Shown here in pieces: positions 11,041-24,716 of a stretch of 64,000 nucleotides of DNA. Location: contig VTPC01089975.1 of the NCBI GenBank assembly GCA_011009095.1, positions 259,644-323,643 on the forward strand, read 5' to 3'. Made by a program: the position numbers and the translations under genes. The notes under the pieces are model-generated. The model ran no database searches. It was not told the origin of the DNA and saw only the letters and a list, made by a program, of their open reading frames with translations. The DNA is from Ignelater luminosus. Lineage: Eukaryota > Arthropoda > Insecta > Coleoptera > Elateridae. Every line of letters begins with the position of its first letter. Position 1 is the stretch's first letter.

Positions 11041-13740
11041 CTGGTTAGAAAAAGAGAATCCTTAAGATCGCTGGAAACTGTTTACAACATTTCTGAGAAA
11101 AAGTTTGAGTATTCGCAACAGTCTCATGTCTCTAAACGTAGTATTTTAAGTCAGTTAGATTGAGATTCTAATAAATATCAACACCATCATTAATAATGAG
11201 ACAAAGAGTAATAAGAAATTAGAAAAGTCAAAGACTCATTTGGTGTTTCTATCCCATAATCAAAATATACTGATGAGTTTTCTAAAAGGCTTTTGGGAAA
11301 ATCTTCTGACGAAATATACAATATACTGCCGATTTGGAAATGACTAGTCCAAGAGCAACAAGCTTGGCAAAAGTATTCATTTAAATTTTTAACAAAATCT
11401 ATGTAAGGCTATAACAAAAGAGATTACATCCAACGAGAATTGGAAAAATATTAACGTCATGGTTAATGGAGCTCATAAAGTTACGTCCTTCTAATGGTTT
11501 TGATCGTTAATTTTAGTGCAAGTTACATTTCTATAAATCAATAAGAAATTGTTTACTCAAGAACAAGCAACCCTCTTGATTGAAAACATAAAACACTAAA
11601 CGACGTATTAAATTGCAATAATTAGTTAAATGACGTTTTTTTGGGTATTTCGAATCTCTAAAAATCCAAAAATCGTTGTTATCAAAGCGAGATCTAGAAC
11701 GGAAGCGAAAGATCCAAAATAGGGGCCATATTCAGAAATGCCAAGCTTCCTTTAGCTTTCACTTGTAAATATGTTCAAACGTGTAACTATAAGCTTTTCA
11801 TGATTGTAAACACGATCAAATATACAACATCTAAGCTGTAAATTCTAAGGTAGGAGTTTTTATTGAAATTTGTAAAACTGTCTAACAAAATTAAAGAACG
11901 CAGACACATTACTCAATGATGAGCAGTATTTGTATTAATAAGATTGTTTGGATTAAATTGATGAACTGTGAAGCAATCATTTAAGGAACAATCTTAGTAA
12001 CAGCTTTGGCAAGAACTGGAGACACTAGACTTATTGCCTTGGCACATTCTAACATTATAGCGCTTTTAACAACCCTACACAATAATCTTCAAAAATTTAT
12101 GGGAAAGTTGTTTAACGACTGAAAACAATCGCCTTTCTTCAATTTTCCACTGGAGCTGGAAGGCATGGCTGAGCGACATGAGCAGAAGAAAGGGTGTATC
12201 CTGAACATGTTCTACGATTTTGGTTTCTCTATGCAAACCAATCTCGATGTAATAGTACATCCTGTGATTACATGAGTTATTCACTTAGGTGATTGTTTGG
12301 AGGAAATAAAGTGGGCTGAATCAGAGGCCTCTTGCTGTATCACTCATCACGCAGAACAGGTAACTTCTGAGAAATGGAGCATTAAGAGCATAGTCACACA
12401 ATCATCATATCATAACAATGATATGAAGACCACTCGATATCACCACTTCAGTATCCGTAAAGTCTTAATGCGAAATCTATCTTGTTCTCTAGCATTGATA
12501 CAAAAATTACTACAATCTTTGGGTAGTGGCACACTGAAACTAGCTTCAATCTGCTTTTCTGGATTCCTCCCTTTACAGAGAGATGCTGATATCGATCAAA
12601 AATTGTGTGAGATCACGGTAACCGGAGGAAACGCTCTGGATTCTTCTGATGTACCCTGCAAAGTGATTTGCCCCGTCCACAGTGTATCCACGATAAGAAG
12701 CGACTTAGATGTTATGATATTTAGATTGTTTGGACGTTTTATTTCTTTGAACATTTTTTTGACCATTGAAGCCTTCTTATCACTCTCAACGCCGGGAGAG
12801 ATGAAAACCTGGCGTAGCTCATGTTTGAGCATGCTTGCCAGGTATCTTTCTCTCTGCTTTGTACACAACTACTAAACTATTTAAAAAGTCCCCTTTAGCT
12901 TTCGCCACTTTCTTGAAATCTAGTAAGTAAGTGTTTGGCTTTGTGAAGATCCTCTAATGTTAGGGTTTCCGTTACAAAGATGAAATAAATTTAAAATTCG
13001 TTCCTCAGACCATAGATACTGCTACTCATTCGTCGTAGTATTTTTGGAATACGTCAACTTACTAAGTCCGCCGACAAACAAAAGGGAAAAAGAGTAAGAC
13101 GCAATCTTGCTAAATTGAGAAATCATCCTATCCTTAATTGATCTTCAAGATCTTTGGCGTTCTATAATATTTACCGTAAATTAAACAAACATAAAATGTA
13201 TTCCTATCTTAGATCTTACTGTTACAATGTTATTTCTGAAAACTTTTAGACGTTTAGATGTGAGAAGGCAAGAAAAATGTGATATTTCTGGATACGGTTG
13301 CCATCTTGGATATCAACGATTTTCAAATTCTGTGGAATCGAATTATCCGAAAAATGTCCTTTACTCAATTGTTACCCAAAATGCTTCTTGCACAATAGGG
13401 AGAGCCTTTTATCAAAACCGAACCTTAACTACGTAGTTCATTTAGAGCTATAAAATGAAACGATCCAGATTTAGAAAAACTAAATCTCTCCATAGGACGT
13501 TTGGGAAGCATCACCCAAGATCTTTTCAAGTGATATGCTCAGAAAAACTGATGGTCGTGGAATACCCAATGTTTGTATTGAAAATAAGAAGAAAAGCTAT
13601 GTGACTATTTCCATCACAACGATAGCCTACTGACAAAGGCAATAAATGCCATAGATGCAGAGAATTCTGATTTAGATTTATCTGGAGATGGGATAAGTCA
13701 AAGACCTTTTTTAGATCAATTAGAAACATTCTGGAAAGAT
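11041..13740. other. Possible degraded coding sequence, unidentified
   Basis: Base composition is less AT-rich here and several frames stay open: plus 12297-12875 (192 codons), and minus 12596-12868 (90 codons), 12075-12284 and 13526-13729. The minus-strand 90-codon frame has a protein-like mix of charged and polar residues (for example KQRERYLASMLKHELRQVF). The minus frames lie in series but are separated by stops and shifts, as in a decayed gene or transposon. No catalytic motif or known family could be recognised on either strand. The 192-codon plus frame could be a shadow of the minus-strand relic. Confidence 0.25.
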
Positions 13741-15369
13741 AAAATACTTCTTTGGCTCAGAGCATACATATGTATAAAAAAAAAACTCAAACCTGGATTG
13801 AATATTTTAGAAGCAGGCACAGAAAACTATTTATAGCTAGACCAGGATAGCTCTTTAATATGAACAGACCTCATTTAAAAACCAATCAAATGATTAATAA
13901 TAATAATAATATTAAACTACTCAAAGACATCCACTCAGTCATATTAAGTATTTAAATTACATTTGCATCCTGGAAGGCATATCCCATACTAATTTTGAGT
14001 TTTCTCTGACCTCTCCACCTTAATAATTTACATAACGTTTCACCAGTTTTGTATTGTTAGTTCTATGGGAACAATTGTTGTTTAATTATGAGCTGCTTTG
14101 GGCAAACTTGAAAAAACCGCGTCCTTGTTTTCTGTGGTCACTCATTGGGGGATAGGGTGTGCCGCTTCCGAACTCCGAAAACGGACATGGAGGGTTCCTT
14201 GGGCTCACTTAAAATGCCGGTCCTCTGTACACCAAATTCTGTCCTTTTGAAGCTGTCTTTGCGCAGTGTCTAATTTGTTGCAATTGTAGCAGTTCTTTAC
14301 TTCTATGACTATCGTATACCTACATCATACCTGAAACCATCTTAGGTATTATAAGTTTTTATCTTTCATCTTTTTTTTAAAGATTTTCTGCAATATTAAT
14401 GCAAAATCACCTGCAACTCTACATTGCTTATATCTTTTTATAATTTACGATTAGTATATAATATTTACAGTTACTCATAATAAAATCTAATAAGAAAAAA
14501 GTTTGAGGATTCCGGAAAACAACAACAGCCAGTTCAGAATCTATGTATCTATTTTTTCCTAAAGCAAAGGCGCCGCTGTCACATCAATTTAATATTACAA
14601 TCGAATGCCATTTTAATTAGTAATTAATTTTATTATTGAAATTTTGTTTCTTTTAAAAATCATCAAAAGTGAATAAAAATGACTTAACATGTGTAACAGT
14701 CAAAAGACATTCCATTTTTATTTATGGTCGTATATATTCTGTTTATTATTATTATTAAATGTTAAGGTCACATAAATCTATAGTTTTTCCGCCAAAATAA
14801 TTAAATAATGATGATTGAAAGGAAAGCTTTAGAATCAAAAATTCACAATTGATATGTGTGTATGTATAATAATATTATGATGTTTACCTTGAGAGACTAA
14901 AACAAATTTAAGAGAAAGAGAATGAATTTATAACACAATTAAGAAATATTCACTTAAAACCTAAATCGAAACCAGTTATGTAATTAAAATATTTTTTGTT
15001 GTTTTTTATTTCCACATCGACCATTTTCTAGAGTTAATAAAAAAATTGAAATAAATTATCTTTCCAAATTAGGTATTCTTTAAGCTCTTTATTATTTCAA
15101 TATTTATTATCTTTGAACAATTTTAATTGTAGAGAGTCCTAAATTAAATTTTCCATAATTGAATTGCAAGGAAAAAACAACACATTTTGCTTGTAGAAGA
15201 AATTAAGATAGTAAGAATGTAATTTGGTGCTTCAAAAAAATTGAGGCTGATAAATCATCTTTTGCACACACTCCTCCTCCATATCAAAATTCTTTATTAT
15301 AAGTGTAAATCTGTTCATCAAATTCTTCATAGAATCAGATAATGATAACTGTAAAACTTAAGCGAGTTG
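13741..15369. other. AT-rich non-coding with AAT microsatellite
   Basis: A short (AAT)n run lies at about 13892-13912. About 14090-14300 is a more complex patch without an open frame. The rest is AT-rich with no recognisable element. Confidence 0.5.
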
Positions 15370-15920
15370 CAAACTATAATAATAATAAAAAAATTAGCTG
15401 AGTAGTCGCGTGTTGATGCGACTGACAGATGCGGTCTGCCGTAGTGGTAATTTTTTGCTGAACGGGAACAAGACGTTTATTCTTACTCATTATCTCGAGA
15501 ATCCAAATAAACAAATAAGAAAGTGCTCCTTTCTTTGCAATCTTCTCCGACACGTAGCCACACATTCGCAAAAATAAAATGCTTGCGTTTTGGGAACAAC
15601 ATAATGAATCTGGAATTTTGTTCTTGTTTTCCTGCAGTTTCTGGCAAGAGTCCCTGAGTTATATCCTCGAAAACATCATGAATGAACAACCGCAACTCAT
15701 TATGGTTTGGTTTCTCTACCACTTTTCGTAAATTATATAGCAAACGACTTAGCGGTCCAAATACGATTGGTGCGAAATTATTTTAAACTTGGGGAATTCG
15801 ACAAACAGTTAAATATGTTCCACAGAGATGGTACACGACTCTGGAATGCTTTCAATATTTACTTACATATATCATTATGCCTTCGTGATTATATACCTCG
15901 GGAAATAACGAAATAAGGTC
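15370..15920. other. Complex island, candidate conserved non-coding element
   Basis: Higher-complexity sequence follows an (AAT)n tract at about 15377-15391. Short frames exist on both strands (minus 15374-15571 and 15483-15743, plus 15707-15916), none resembling a known protein. The sharp change in composition against the flanks is the reason for listing it. Confidence 0.3.
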
Positions 15921-16163
15921 AAGTTTTATAAATAAAAATGGGGTATAATGAAATTTAAAATAAAACTTGGCAGGAGTGAAAATTTTGTTTGCAAAAAATT
16001 TTTCGGTAATCAATCAAAATCGGACAAAAAAATTAGTAACAAATGTCACTAAATTTAAAATTAGTTGCGAAAGTATTTTGAAAATTTAAATTAAAAAAAT
16101 TATATTAAGTTGTTAACCTAATTTCTCTATTATTGGCATCTTTCACGTTTTCTTTTATCATAC

Positions 16164-16217
16164 TTTCATTCATTCGTTTATTCATTCATTTACTTGTTCA
16201 TTCATTCATTCATTCGT
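16164..16217 (+). repeat. (TTCA)n tetranucleotide microsatellite
   Basis: Imperfect ATTC/TTCA repeats run through the interval with a pure tract at 16197-16215. A 110-codon frame at 16194-16526 begins inside it and is a composition artefact. Confidence 0.85.
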
Positions 16218-17990
16218 CCGTTTAGTTATAACTACACAAACAAACACTCATCAATGAAAATTCTATTTTTAATTAATCTGTTAAAAATAATCTTTTTTTG
16301 TTACTTCTTTCTTGGAATTTTGAAATATGTGGTTATTTACGATTCGTTCTTATTTTATACGAATCTGTTTGTTTTGTCTGTAGTTAATAGGTGTCGACTG
16401 TATACACTTATTATCATGTCAGAAGTCTATAATTATTTTTTATTACAACATAATAACAATTTTCAGAATAAACTACAAAGTGAAAAGGTAAAATTAATGG
16501 CTGCAACAAAATGTCAGACTCATTGAAAATAAATACGAAAGGCATCGCCAAAAACAACACCCCAGGTAAACATCTTGTAACACTATTAAAGCGAATTCGA
16601 CAAAAACTTAAATGTTACAAAATCATAATTGTACACTAATAATGTCTACCATTGCTCTACAGACAGTTCTACGTCAGGAATTGAAGAATGCAAAAAGATA
16701 GATAAAGTGTGAAAAAATTGGAGGAAGAAATCGCAATTTTATAACTTTGCTAGAAAAGTAACTGCATAAAGAAGTAAATCCAGCAAAGAAGTCAATCAAA
16801 ACTGTATACATACAAACATGTTTTCGAATGGAAGTCAACAGAAAACGTAGCCAAATCAACACACGCAAGTCCATTCTGTCAACGTGCAACAAGATTAATA
16901 AGTACGTGCTCCTTAAAGATAGAACTCGCCTCTTTACTATTTTGCACGACCAAGACGAAACTATGTGCTTTAGAGCTCAAATCAATCGTAACTCATAACA
17001 TTTCGTATTAAAAATTTCTCATTGGGTTGAGAAGAGAAGGTGAGTGTTCTAAAAGCAACCTTCTAAGGTCGATGCTGTCGGATCTTGGCTTGTTTTAACA
17101 ACAGTATTTGTACGTTTTTCTCGCGTTTACCGTAGGTCACAATCAGCAAATTCTGCATAGCTCTAAAAACTATTACAATATTCTCAAAAAGTACAATAAA
17201 GACTGACAAGCTGACAAAAAAAGTTTATGGCTTCATATGTTCAAGATCGATGACGTCATAGTTTTATGGCTGACGCTGCAAAATGCAAAAGATAAAATAA
17301 AATTTAGTGTCTAAGGTAGTAATTCATTATATCATAACTATCTCTGTTACTCCTGAGCAACTTTAAATTTCAAACTTAGACCAAGACTCACGTTGAAACC
17401 ACCTTGTCTTGACTTTGCAAAAACATAAGTTACCTGTTCTCAAGCAGCCAGCTGTCAAGATTAGCTGGAAAATTTTGTGAAAATCAAACCACAACAACGT
17501 CCAAAGACAGAGATATTATAATAAAGTTGATATCCATAAAGCTTCTTTGCCCAGGTCTTTTAAAATTTTCAATCTAAAAACACCATTATTCTGCCATGTT
17601 TAGACATGGGGCATATCAAAAATATGGTTTTATCTGAGGATCAAAAATCTCTCTAAAGCTGGTGTAACAAAGATAAAATTGAATCTGCAAGACAGATTAA
17701 GAGAATACACGATGGAACATCATCTGAAGTTTTTGTAGCAGAACATTGTCACGGCTTCTAGGTTACTAAGTTACTCTTATTAAATACAGCAACAAATTAT
17801 TCTTGTGTTACTGGAAAATACATTTTGATTTTGAGCGATAATGCAGTAACAAAGTTGTCTGACGGATCAAAGATTTTTTTTCTCACGCAAAATTTTCTTG
17901 TTAGAGTCTATGTTTTCCAAAATTTGTAACCCTTTTTTAATTGAACTGAGGCCTTCTGTCAACAAAAGACGACTAGACGAGAAGATTTAA
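16218..17990. other. Non-coding stretch, possible decayed transposon interior
   Basis: No intact frame. Around 16660-17000 and 17080-17900 the sequence is less AT-rich. If the terminus ending at 18047 is real, its element body would lie here. I could not find transposase motifs or a matching left terminus. Confidence 0.35.
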
Positions 17991-17991
17991 A

Positions 17992-18047
17992 AATCGCTTA
18001 ACTCCGGATTCGCGTAAGTCGGGGTAGCGTAAGTCATGGTATTACTG
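17992..18047 (-). mobile_element. Pogo/Tigger-like terminal sequence
   Basis: Read on the minus strand, the element end begins CAGTAATACCATGACTTACG and contains two CTTACGC blocks followed by GAATCCGGAGTTAAGCG. It is flanked by TA at 18048-18049. A CAGT start next to TA with repeated subterminal blocks is how pogo/Tigger-type Tc1-mariner elements end. No partner terminus was found upstream, so the element is truncated or this is a chance resemblance. Confidence 0.4.
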
Positions 18048-18049
18048 TA

Positions 18050-21000
18050 CTGAAGCTAAATATTTACTATGTATATATGTTAAGTGCAAACATTGAAACC
18101 GTTCCTTGAGCAAAAACACTGTCTAGAACGTGTTCTGAGGTATCTGAAATAAGCAAAAAGCAAGATTTCGCGTTGTAGGCTTTTCAAAGCAACTACAACG
18201 TGTTCTGGTCGGTTAAAAACTATGAAAGCAAAAAATCCACTTCGTGCCTACTTAAAAAGCCTTGTGGGTTTCATCCTATTGGCCATTCACGATTTTGCAA
18301 ACATAGTGTATCACTATTCTCACAAATACCAATTTTTCCAATTTCCACAACATCGTATCTTTTAAAATGTTGATAATGCTCTGAAAACAATGACAACATG
18401 TTGTGTCAAATAATAAGCTGCCAAAACACATTAAGAGCTTTTTCTAAGTAGTCACAACACAAATGTCGTGTTTGGGTAGTTTCTAACCGTCCAGAATGCG
18501 TCGTAGTTGATTTGAAGAAATCACACGGCAAAATTCAGCTTTTTAGATGCTTTACATAGCTCACAACGCTATGAACTCAATGAACAATTTAGGTGTTTGC
18601 ACCTAACATATCAATAGAATCTCATTTGGCTTGGTGCAAAGAGCATGATGATGGAATGACTAAATAAAAAATTATTCCACCAAAACGAATGAAATAATGA
18701 AATATAAGGAATACACTGATAGAATAAAATGGATTAACCTTACAGCTGAACATCAGGTTGTACGAGGAAGACAGTTTGGCCTAAATGCAGAAGTGCCAAT
18801 AACTATCAACAAAACAATGAAAGACATTAAGGTGTCTGCCACTGATGACCTCTGTGGCCTAAGAAAGTCTAAAACAAGCAAAACATATCACAGGGTCGTT
18901 ACAAGCACGATGTCCGTTGCGGTTTTTTGAAGATTTTATTGAAAACTTAAAGATTAAAGAAGAATTTTGATGTAATCGATGTGACTCATTGTGCAGAATT
19001 CAAATCTGTTGATGACCCTACAATGATATTTTTAAAATTCAGCTTGGCGCTTAATGTGTTAATTATTTCTATATAGATAATCAAGCTTCCATTCTTAGAG
19101 AGACAAAAGCACCAAGAAAAAGAAAGTAGAAAGCAAAACAAGTTTTTGGGAAGAAGAAACAATCTGCAAAAGAAGAAAAATGTTAAAATTTTGATCAGGA
19201 ATTGGTAAACTATCTCTAATGATTTCATCTAGTCTTGAGTAAGATTTATGAGACTTCTTCCATTTTGTCTAGTTTTTTATTTTTCAACTAACAAAATCAC
19301 AAATGTATTCTGCTTTTCACTATCGGATTTTACTCATCTATAGTAGTGTTTCCTGACCTTTTCTGATAAAGACAAACTTAGGTAATTTATTTATTTTTTT
19401 CGAATGGGTGCACCTGAAGTTCAGTATGTCTACTTCTACTTTATAAGCTAAGAAATTTTGAACCTGATATCCATAACTCTTTTAGATTACGCTGCTCAGC
19501 GTAATAAAAGCTTTCACAGTATCTGGAAGAAACTGAAGACATCCATGATACTAAATATCTTTACGAAATATCGTTTACTCAATTTTATACCTCACTGCAT
19601 GACTCAAGTAGCTGTATACGTATCAAGAAAACTGTATACACGAATTGTAATCATTCAGAATTAGAGCTAGGTTTATCAAAACATTTTTCATCGAAATTAC
19701 TTGTACTATATCACCTCTTAAAGTAATGACCATTCCTCTTAAAATATCGTTTATTTAATAACCACTCTTATTAGTTTAATCGAGTTTTGTTTGCTCTATC
19801 AGGTCAGTAGTATAGATCTATCGCTGGGAAGGGTACGTTCAGTCAGAGGTTTTTCCCAAAATGCACTTATTTGTGTTGAAACAACTTCGAAATAGTTTTA
19901 CATGTTTGGTCAACTTTTCCGTTCTAGCGGAAGGTTATTAGAACCATGAACCAATCTCAATCTTTAACACATGACTTCCTTGATCTTGTAACCTTCATTT
20001 AATACAGGAATCTTGGTTTAATCGTAACTTAGCCATTTTGGGCATTTGTCGTCAATTTCTAGGAAATAAAATTGGTTTTGCCATTCTGTTGGATTTTCCA
20101 AGAAACGTCAGATATTTAGAAAATTTGAAAATCCATCATCAAATTAAATGATGATTTTTCTATTAAGTCAAAATACTCATTTTGAATTTAATTAGTCAGC
20201 CAATTACGCAAAATACCATTTTTAACCAACCATACTACCAAGAGACTAGTTTTGCAGCGCAGTGTTCTAGAATTTGGCCAAATCTACTATTTAGTAGAAC
20301 GTTTGAGATTTTTTAATTGTTCTTAACTATTCTTGTCATTTGCTAAAAACAAGTTTCTAAATCTTTGAGAGTAATGACAGTAATTCCAAACTTATCTTTG
20401 TCTTTCCTTCGTCTATAGTGACCCAATACGAAAAACAGGAAACGATACCATATGATATAGTATCTGTGATTTAGCAGTGAAGACTGTTTTTAGTTTAGAA
20501 TCCAGTGTAACTAATTTTTTTATATTTAGATTTTAATTAGCATTACTGGTTTCATTTCTGTTTGAGAGCTGCACACCTTGTGTCCTTTAAGATTATTCCA
20601 ATTATTTGTGTAGGATTCTAACTGAAGACAGAATATCTGGCTAATTTACTTTATTCTAAACTCTTGAATTTTCTTTAGATGTTACTATCAGTAAAGATTA
20701 AACAACCGCTATTCATAGCTTGCATTTCGTAACTTAACCTATAAATTAACACCTTGTATTTAGTGTTTAACTATTACTTGCAAGAAAGCAATGCAAACTT
20801 GACTTTTAATTTGATTACAGTTTGTGAGTCACTAATAATCAATGTATAGTCTACCTCTGTCAAAATAATTTCCGTCAGTTTATATCAAGAACTTTTATTA
20901 GAAAGTACTTTTATGTCTTAATAACAATCAAACATTTACGGCACATTTCCAATTCACTTTTAATGTTTTAGCATTAAGATAAAACAAATAAATAAAAGTG

Positions 21001-21409
21001 GCATTCATTTACATTTTCATTTGGAGCTATAGAAAAACTATAAAAACAAAATAAACCTAGTGGTGTCAACACATTTTCTAGCTGCTGTTTGTTGTTCAAA
21101 AAAGTGAAAGAAGTTACGCACATACGGTTTATACCTAGTTATATTTCGGATTCGAAGCCTATTACAATTTAGATAGCAAAAATCTAGTAAATAGTAATAA
21201 CAATAATTAGCGGTCATGACATTTGAAAATCCAGTTTAAACTACAATATCGCTTTTAATAATGATAATAATAATAATAACCATAAAAATCAAGGATGTCG
21301 ATAATTATGTTAAGTGAAAAAAATGCAACAAAACCAGAAATCCTACCTACTTTTCACAAAAATAAGTTCACGTACGTTTTGATTGTGTGAAGACAGAAAA
21401 TTTTCTTCG
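18050..21409. other. Non-coding stretch
   Basis: A 77-codon frame at 18697-18930 has a protein-like composition but no recognised domain. In 18100-18560 related words (ACGTGTTCTG, ACAACGTGTTCTGG, ACAACATGTTGTG) recur and hint at an old repeat. An (AAT)n-like tract lies at about 21259-21279. Nothing else is supported. Confidence 0.4.
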
Positions 21410-21960
21410 GCTCTAGCAATTTTTTGCGCTATTTTATCTCGAAATGTAAGTTGTATGTTAGCACGCAAGTAAAATTTGACCTCTTCAAATTCACGTCTTG
21501 AAACTACCGTCTAAAAACATCCAATTGTTTAAACATGCATTAAGAAAAAAGGCAAACAGTCGTGACTGGCTATCTTCCTATAATGAGTGTACGGTCATTT
21601 ATTTAGACGTGAATAATAATAGCAAATTAAAGTTGTGAAGATAACGGCGAAAAGCGGGCCGTGTTAATGAAGGAAGGTTTCATTACTGCGATGCGATCTT
21701 TGGCCGGGTGGCTTTGAAAATACAGGCTATTTCAATCGGGAGCATGTTCTTTCGGGACGATTGTATCTCTAATATTTATTCGGTAGTTATACAACGACCG
21801 TATCTGCATCTCTCTGTACGCTGCAAGCTACGCGCTATCTTTATTATGGCAAACTTGATTATTTTGCATTTACACGCATTTCTGCGTGCTGCTTTTGTTT
21901 TGCATTGCTAAATGGGCAATAAATAATTGCCCACTGCTACACTTGCAATGAACTATTGCC
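21410..21960. other. Complex island with an 8-bp-arm inverted repeat
   Basis: Complex sequence with short GC-rich words lies in an AT-rich region. At its right end, TGGGCAAT at 21913-21920 pairs with ATTGCCCA at 21926-21933 across a five-base AAATA spacer. This could be a short hairpin or a symmetrical binding site. The 67-codon frame at 21708-21911 is not recognisable. Confidence 0.35.
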
Positions 21961-24460
21961 ACAACAGACTCTTGTACTTTTGTCACGGCACACAAAACAT
22001 TCCTTAGATTTATTTTTTTGATAGACTTACATGCCATTTAAGAACAATAGAAGTGGTTAAATTGATACAAACAAAAAAAACCATGTAATATTTTCTATTC
22101 GTACGGTAATTAATCATGTAAGTAACAGGCAAGGTTGTATCGGTTAATAGGTTATTGTTGCGTAATTATGTATAAATATTAAAATCTTCCTCAACACAAA
22201 TCCCTGCAAGCCTATTATTATAAATTTATAGAGCTCTGTAAGTTCAAAAAAAACTTCCCTTGAAGTTCAAATACATTTTATAGTGATGACAGCAGATTTA
22301 GGAACGCGATTGGGGAAAGAAATTATATAGCAGTGCAAAAAATCGTAATAAAAAGATTTCGTCGAAACTGTAAATTCAATCAATCAATAGATTAACATTA
22401 ATAATATAATGAATATAATATGATGTAAAGATTATTTGAATGATTAATTGCAATAATATGATAAAGTACAATAATACTAGCTAATTTAACAACAATAACA
22501 TATTTTTTATTATTAGAAGAACTTCATTTACATTATTGTTAAGAATAGATATTACCTCAGAAACTTTAAAATTAAGGCTTCTTTCAGACGAAGAGAATCA
22601 TTCAAGTATTTGGACTTTCAGAGAAGGCGCTTTTATTTTCAGAAGGTACCCTGTATTTTTGAATTGGTTCAGCGACAATAATTCTACCTTGCAGACAAAC
22701 ATTTACCAAGTGATTGCACTTTTATGCAAGCCTTCAAGTGAAATACAAGTCACGATAGCAGATATTAATAGATTTTCATAACACAGTTGCTTTTAAATGA
22801 ATAATTAGATAATTAATAATTTTAAAACCTTGTTCTATGATCCAACACGCGAATAAGAATCTGAAATGTCTCCTTGCTTTGCATTGTGTCATAACTCATA
22901 AGGTCATAAGATGGGATGAATCCACAACATTCTCTCTCTCTACTTTATTTCATTTAAGATTTAGTAAAGGCTCAAAAAATGTTCTTGTTTCGACCATAGG
23001 CACCAACAGGTTTTTTTTTGTAAGAGTGTGCAAAATATTACCTATACATGTGAAACAAACAATGATCAGCGCAGCTAAGCTAAGGAATTGTTCACAGTCT
23101 AAACGTTTGATTTTCAACGATTACGGCTACAGCGGGTCGATATGCCACTAATAGCGTTTTGTTTAATTTTGTATTTCTTACGATAACTGTTCGTTTACAT
23201 GACCGCGTCTCTGTTATTTCATCAATGATTCAAAAAAGATGTTTAGTGCGTAAGCCAATCTTAAACCGATAGCAATTGGTAATAATAAACTAGGCATGAT
23301 GCAAAGGTTTCGAACATCGAGAGTCCACCAAAACTCCGAATTTTGAGATCTTTAGGGCTAGCATACTATTTTAGATACTGACCTCTTGGTGTTCAAATTA
23401 CGTAATTTGGCATTCTCTTTTATGATGCCAGGATGCTTTAATATCTTGATCTAAAAGTCCTATGAAGAAAAACTACATGTGAAAGACTTTTATGCTACCA
23501 AAATTCAATCAATTGGACTTTATCATACTAGAGTTTTAGTAAAATAAAGGAATCAAGAAACTGGAAAAGTAAAACACGAATGCTTTTTATTGCAACTGAG
23601 AAATTCTTAAGTCTAAATATTTACGATTAAACGGTCAAAAGTCCGATTGCAATTAAGAGGGGATCAAAATCAAGGAAAACTAATTTTGTCCGTGCTACAA
23701 TCAATAATCATCTGATAATGATTTGTCAGATAGACCGATTAACAATGAACGTGTTTTGTTTCTTTTGCCAAAATATTTTACAGAATTTCCATTGTTAGAT
23801 TTTTGGGTACACGTTTTATTCGGGAGAGTGCAAATCTGCTCTATTGCATCAAACTCGCATAGCCCTTGGTCACCTTTTAAATCATGACTTTGTTTTTAGA
23901 CATTAGGTGCGCTCCTATAGCCTTTCACCGTATTGAAAGTAATATTTGAAGCGAAAAAAGTTTTCACAATTAAAAAATGCGATTTTGTAAGTATGCAAAA
24001 TTGATGTATGCAAAAACTTTTCGTTAAGTTCGTAACGTTTGCCAAATTTGCCTTCTAAGATCACACAACTGAGAAACTGACACAGTCACTTACAAAAAAA
24101 AAATTTTCTCTATAAGATGTCTTCTTTTATTTTGATATACCTAATCTGATACACATGCATTCTAACAATAAAGCTTGTGAAATGCACACTAAAGACGATT
24201 GACCCCTAGAAAACTCTACAGAATTTTTCAACTTGCATGTGCAGATATTACCAAAGATGCTTGATCATGTTCGTTGTGTTGATCCTTCCAAACATCCCAT
24301 AAGTAGGATCACCAATCAAGATTAGACCTGTAGTACTCGATTATACTTGATACGTTTAAAAAAGCAGGGAGATCAATTCCAAGAGAATTTTTGCAAATTA
24401 TTTTTAATAAAGTATGAATCATTATCATGTTTGCATATCATACCTTGTAACAATCTAAAG
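21961..24460. other. AT-rich non-coding
   Basis: Frames at 22536-22781 and 22837-23151 are open on the plus strand but match no family I know. A perfect 16-bp palindrome, CAAATTACGTAATTTG, lies at 23394-23409. No transposon ends were recognised before the hAT-type start at 24461. Confidence 0.5.
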
Positions 24461-24716
24461 CAGGAGTGGGCAAACTGGCCCGTCAGGGCAACTTCTTAGA
24501 GTGCTCTGTCGATGTGCATTTTAAGGTGAAAAAAATCACCGTTTTGCTCAAGGTAATGACATCGAATAATTAAACAGGGCTTATGCAAGGGCGAAATTGG
24601 GTGCATTTGCTAATGTTTATCCTAAGGAAAAAGATTTGAACAATATTATGATTGATACAGTATTTGAGATCTAAACAGCTCAAAATTATGTTTAAGTCCA
24701 GTATTCCCACATCCTG
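24461..24716. mobile_element. hAT-type non-autonomous element (MITE-like)
   Basis: The left end reads CAGGAGTGGGCAAACTGG. The reverse complement of the right end reads CAGGATGTGGGAATACTGG, matching apart from one gap and a few substitutions. The CAGGGGTGGGCAAAC-type start is typical of hAT-superfamily termini and also occurs in the element at 39698. The target duplication is not clean: TCTAAAG lies on the left and TCTAATCC on the right. The 256-bp interior has no coding capacity. The left terminus is clear and the right one probable. Confidence 0.5.

Noticed and set aside
12297-12875. 192-codon plus-strand open frame as a gene
   Set aside because: No recognisable domain. The opposite strand has more protein-like frames here, so it may be a shadow of a relic.
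23394-23409. 16-bp palindrome containing TTACGTAA as a bZIP (vrille/Pdp1-type) site
   Set aside because: TTACGTAA also occurs near 7803 and a similar core near 8729. A few copies are expected by chance in 64 kb of AT-rich DNA.
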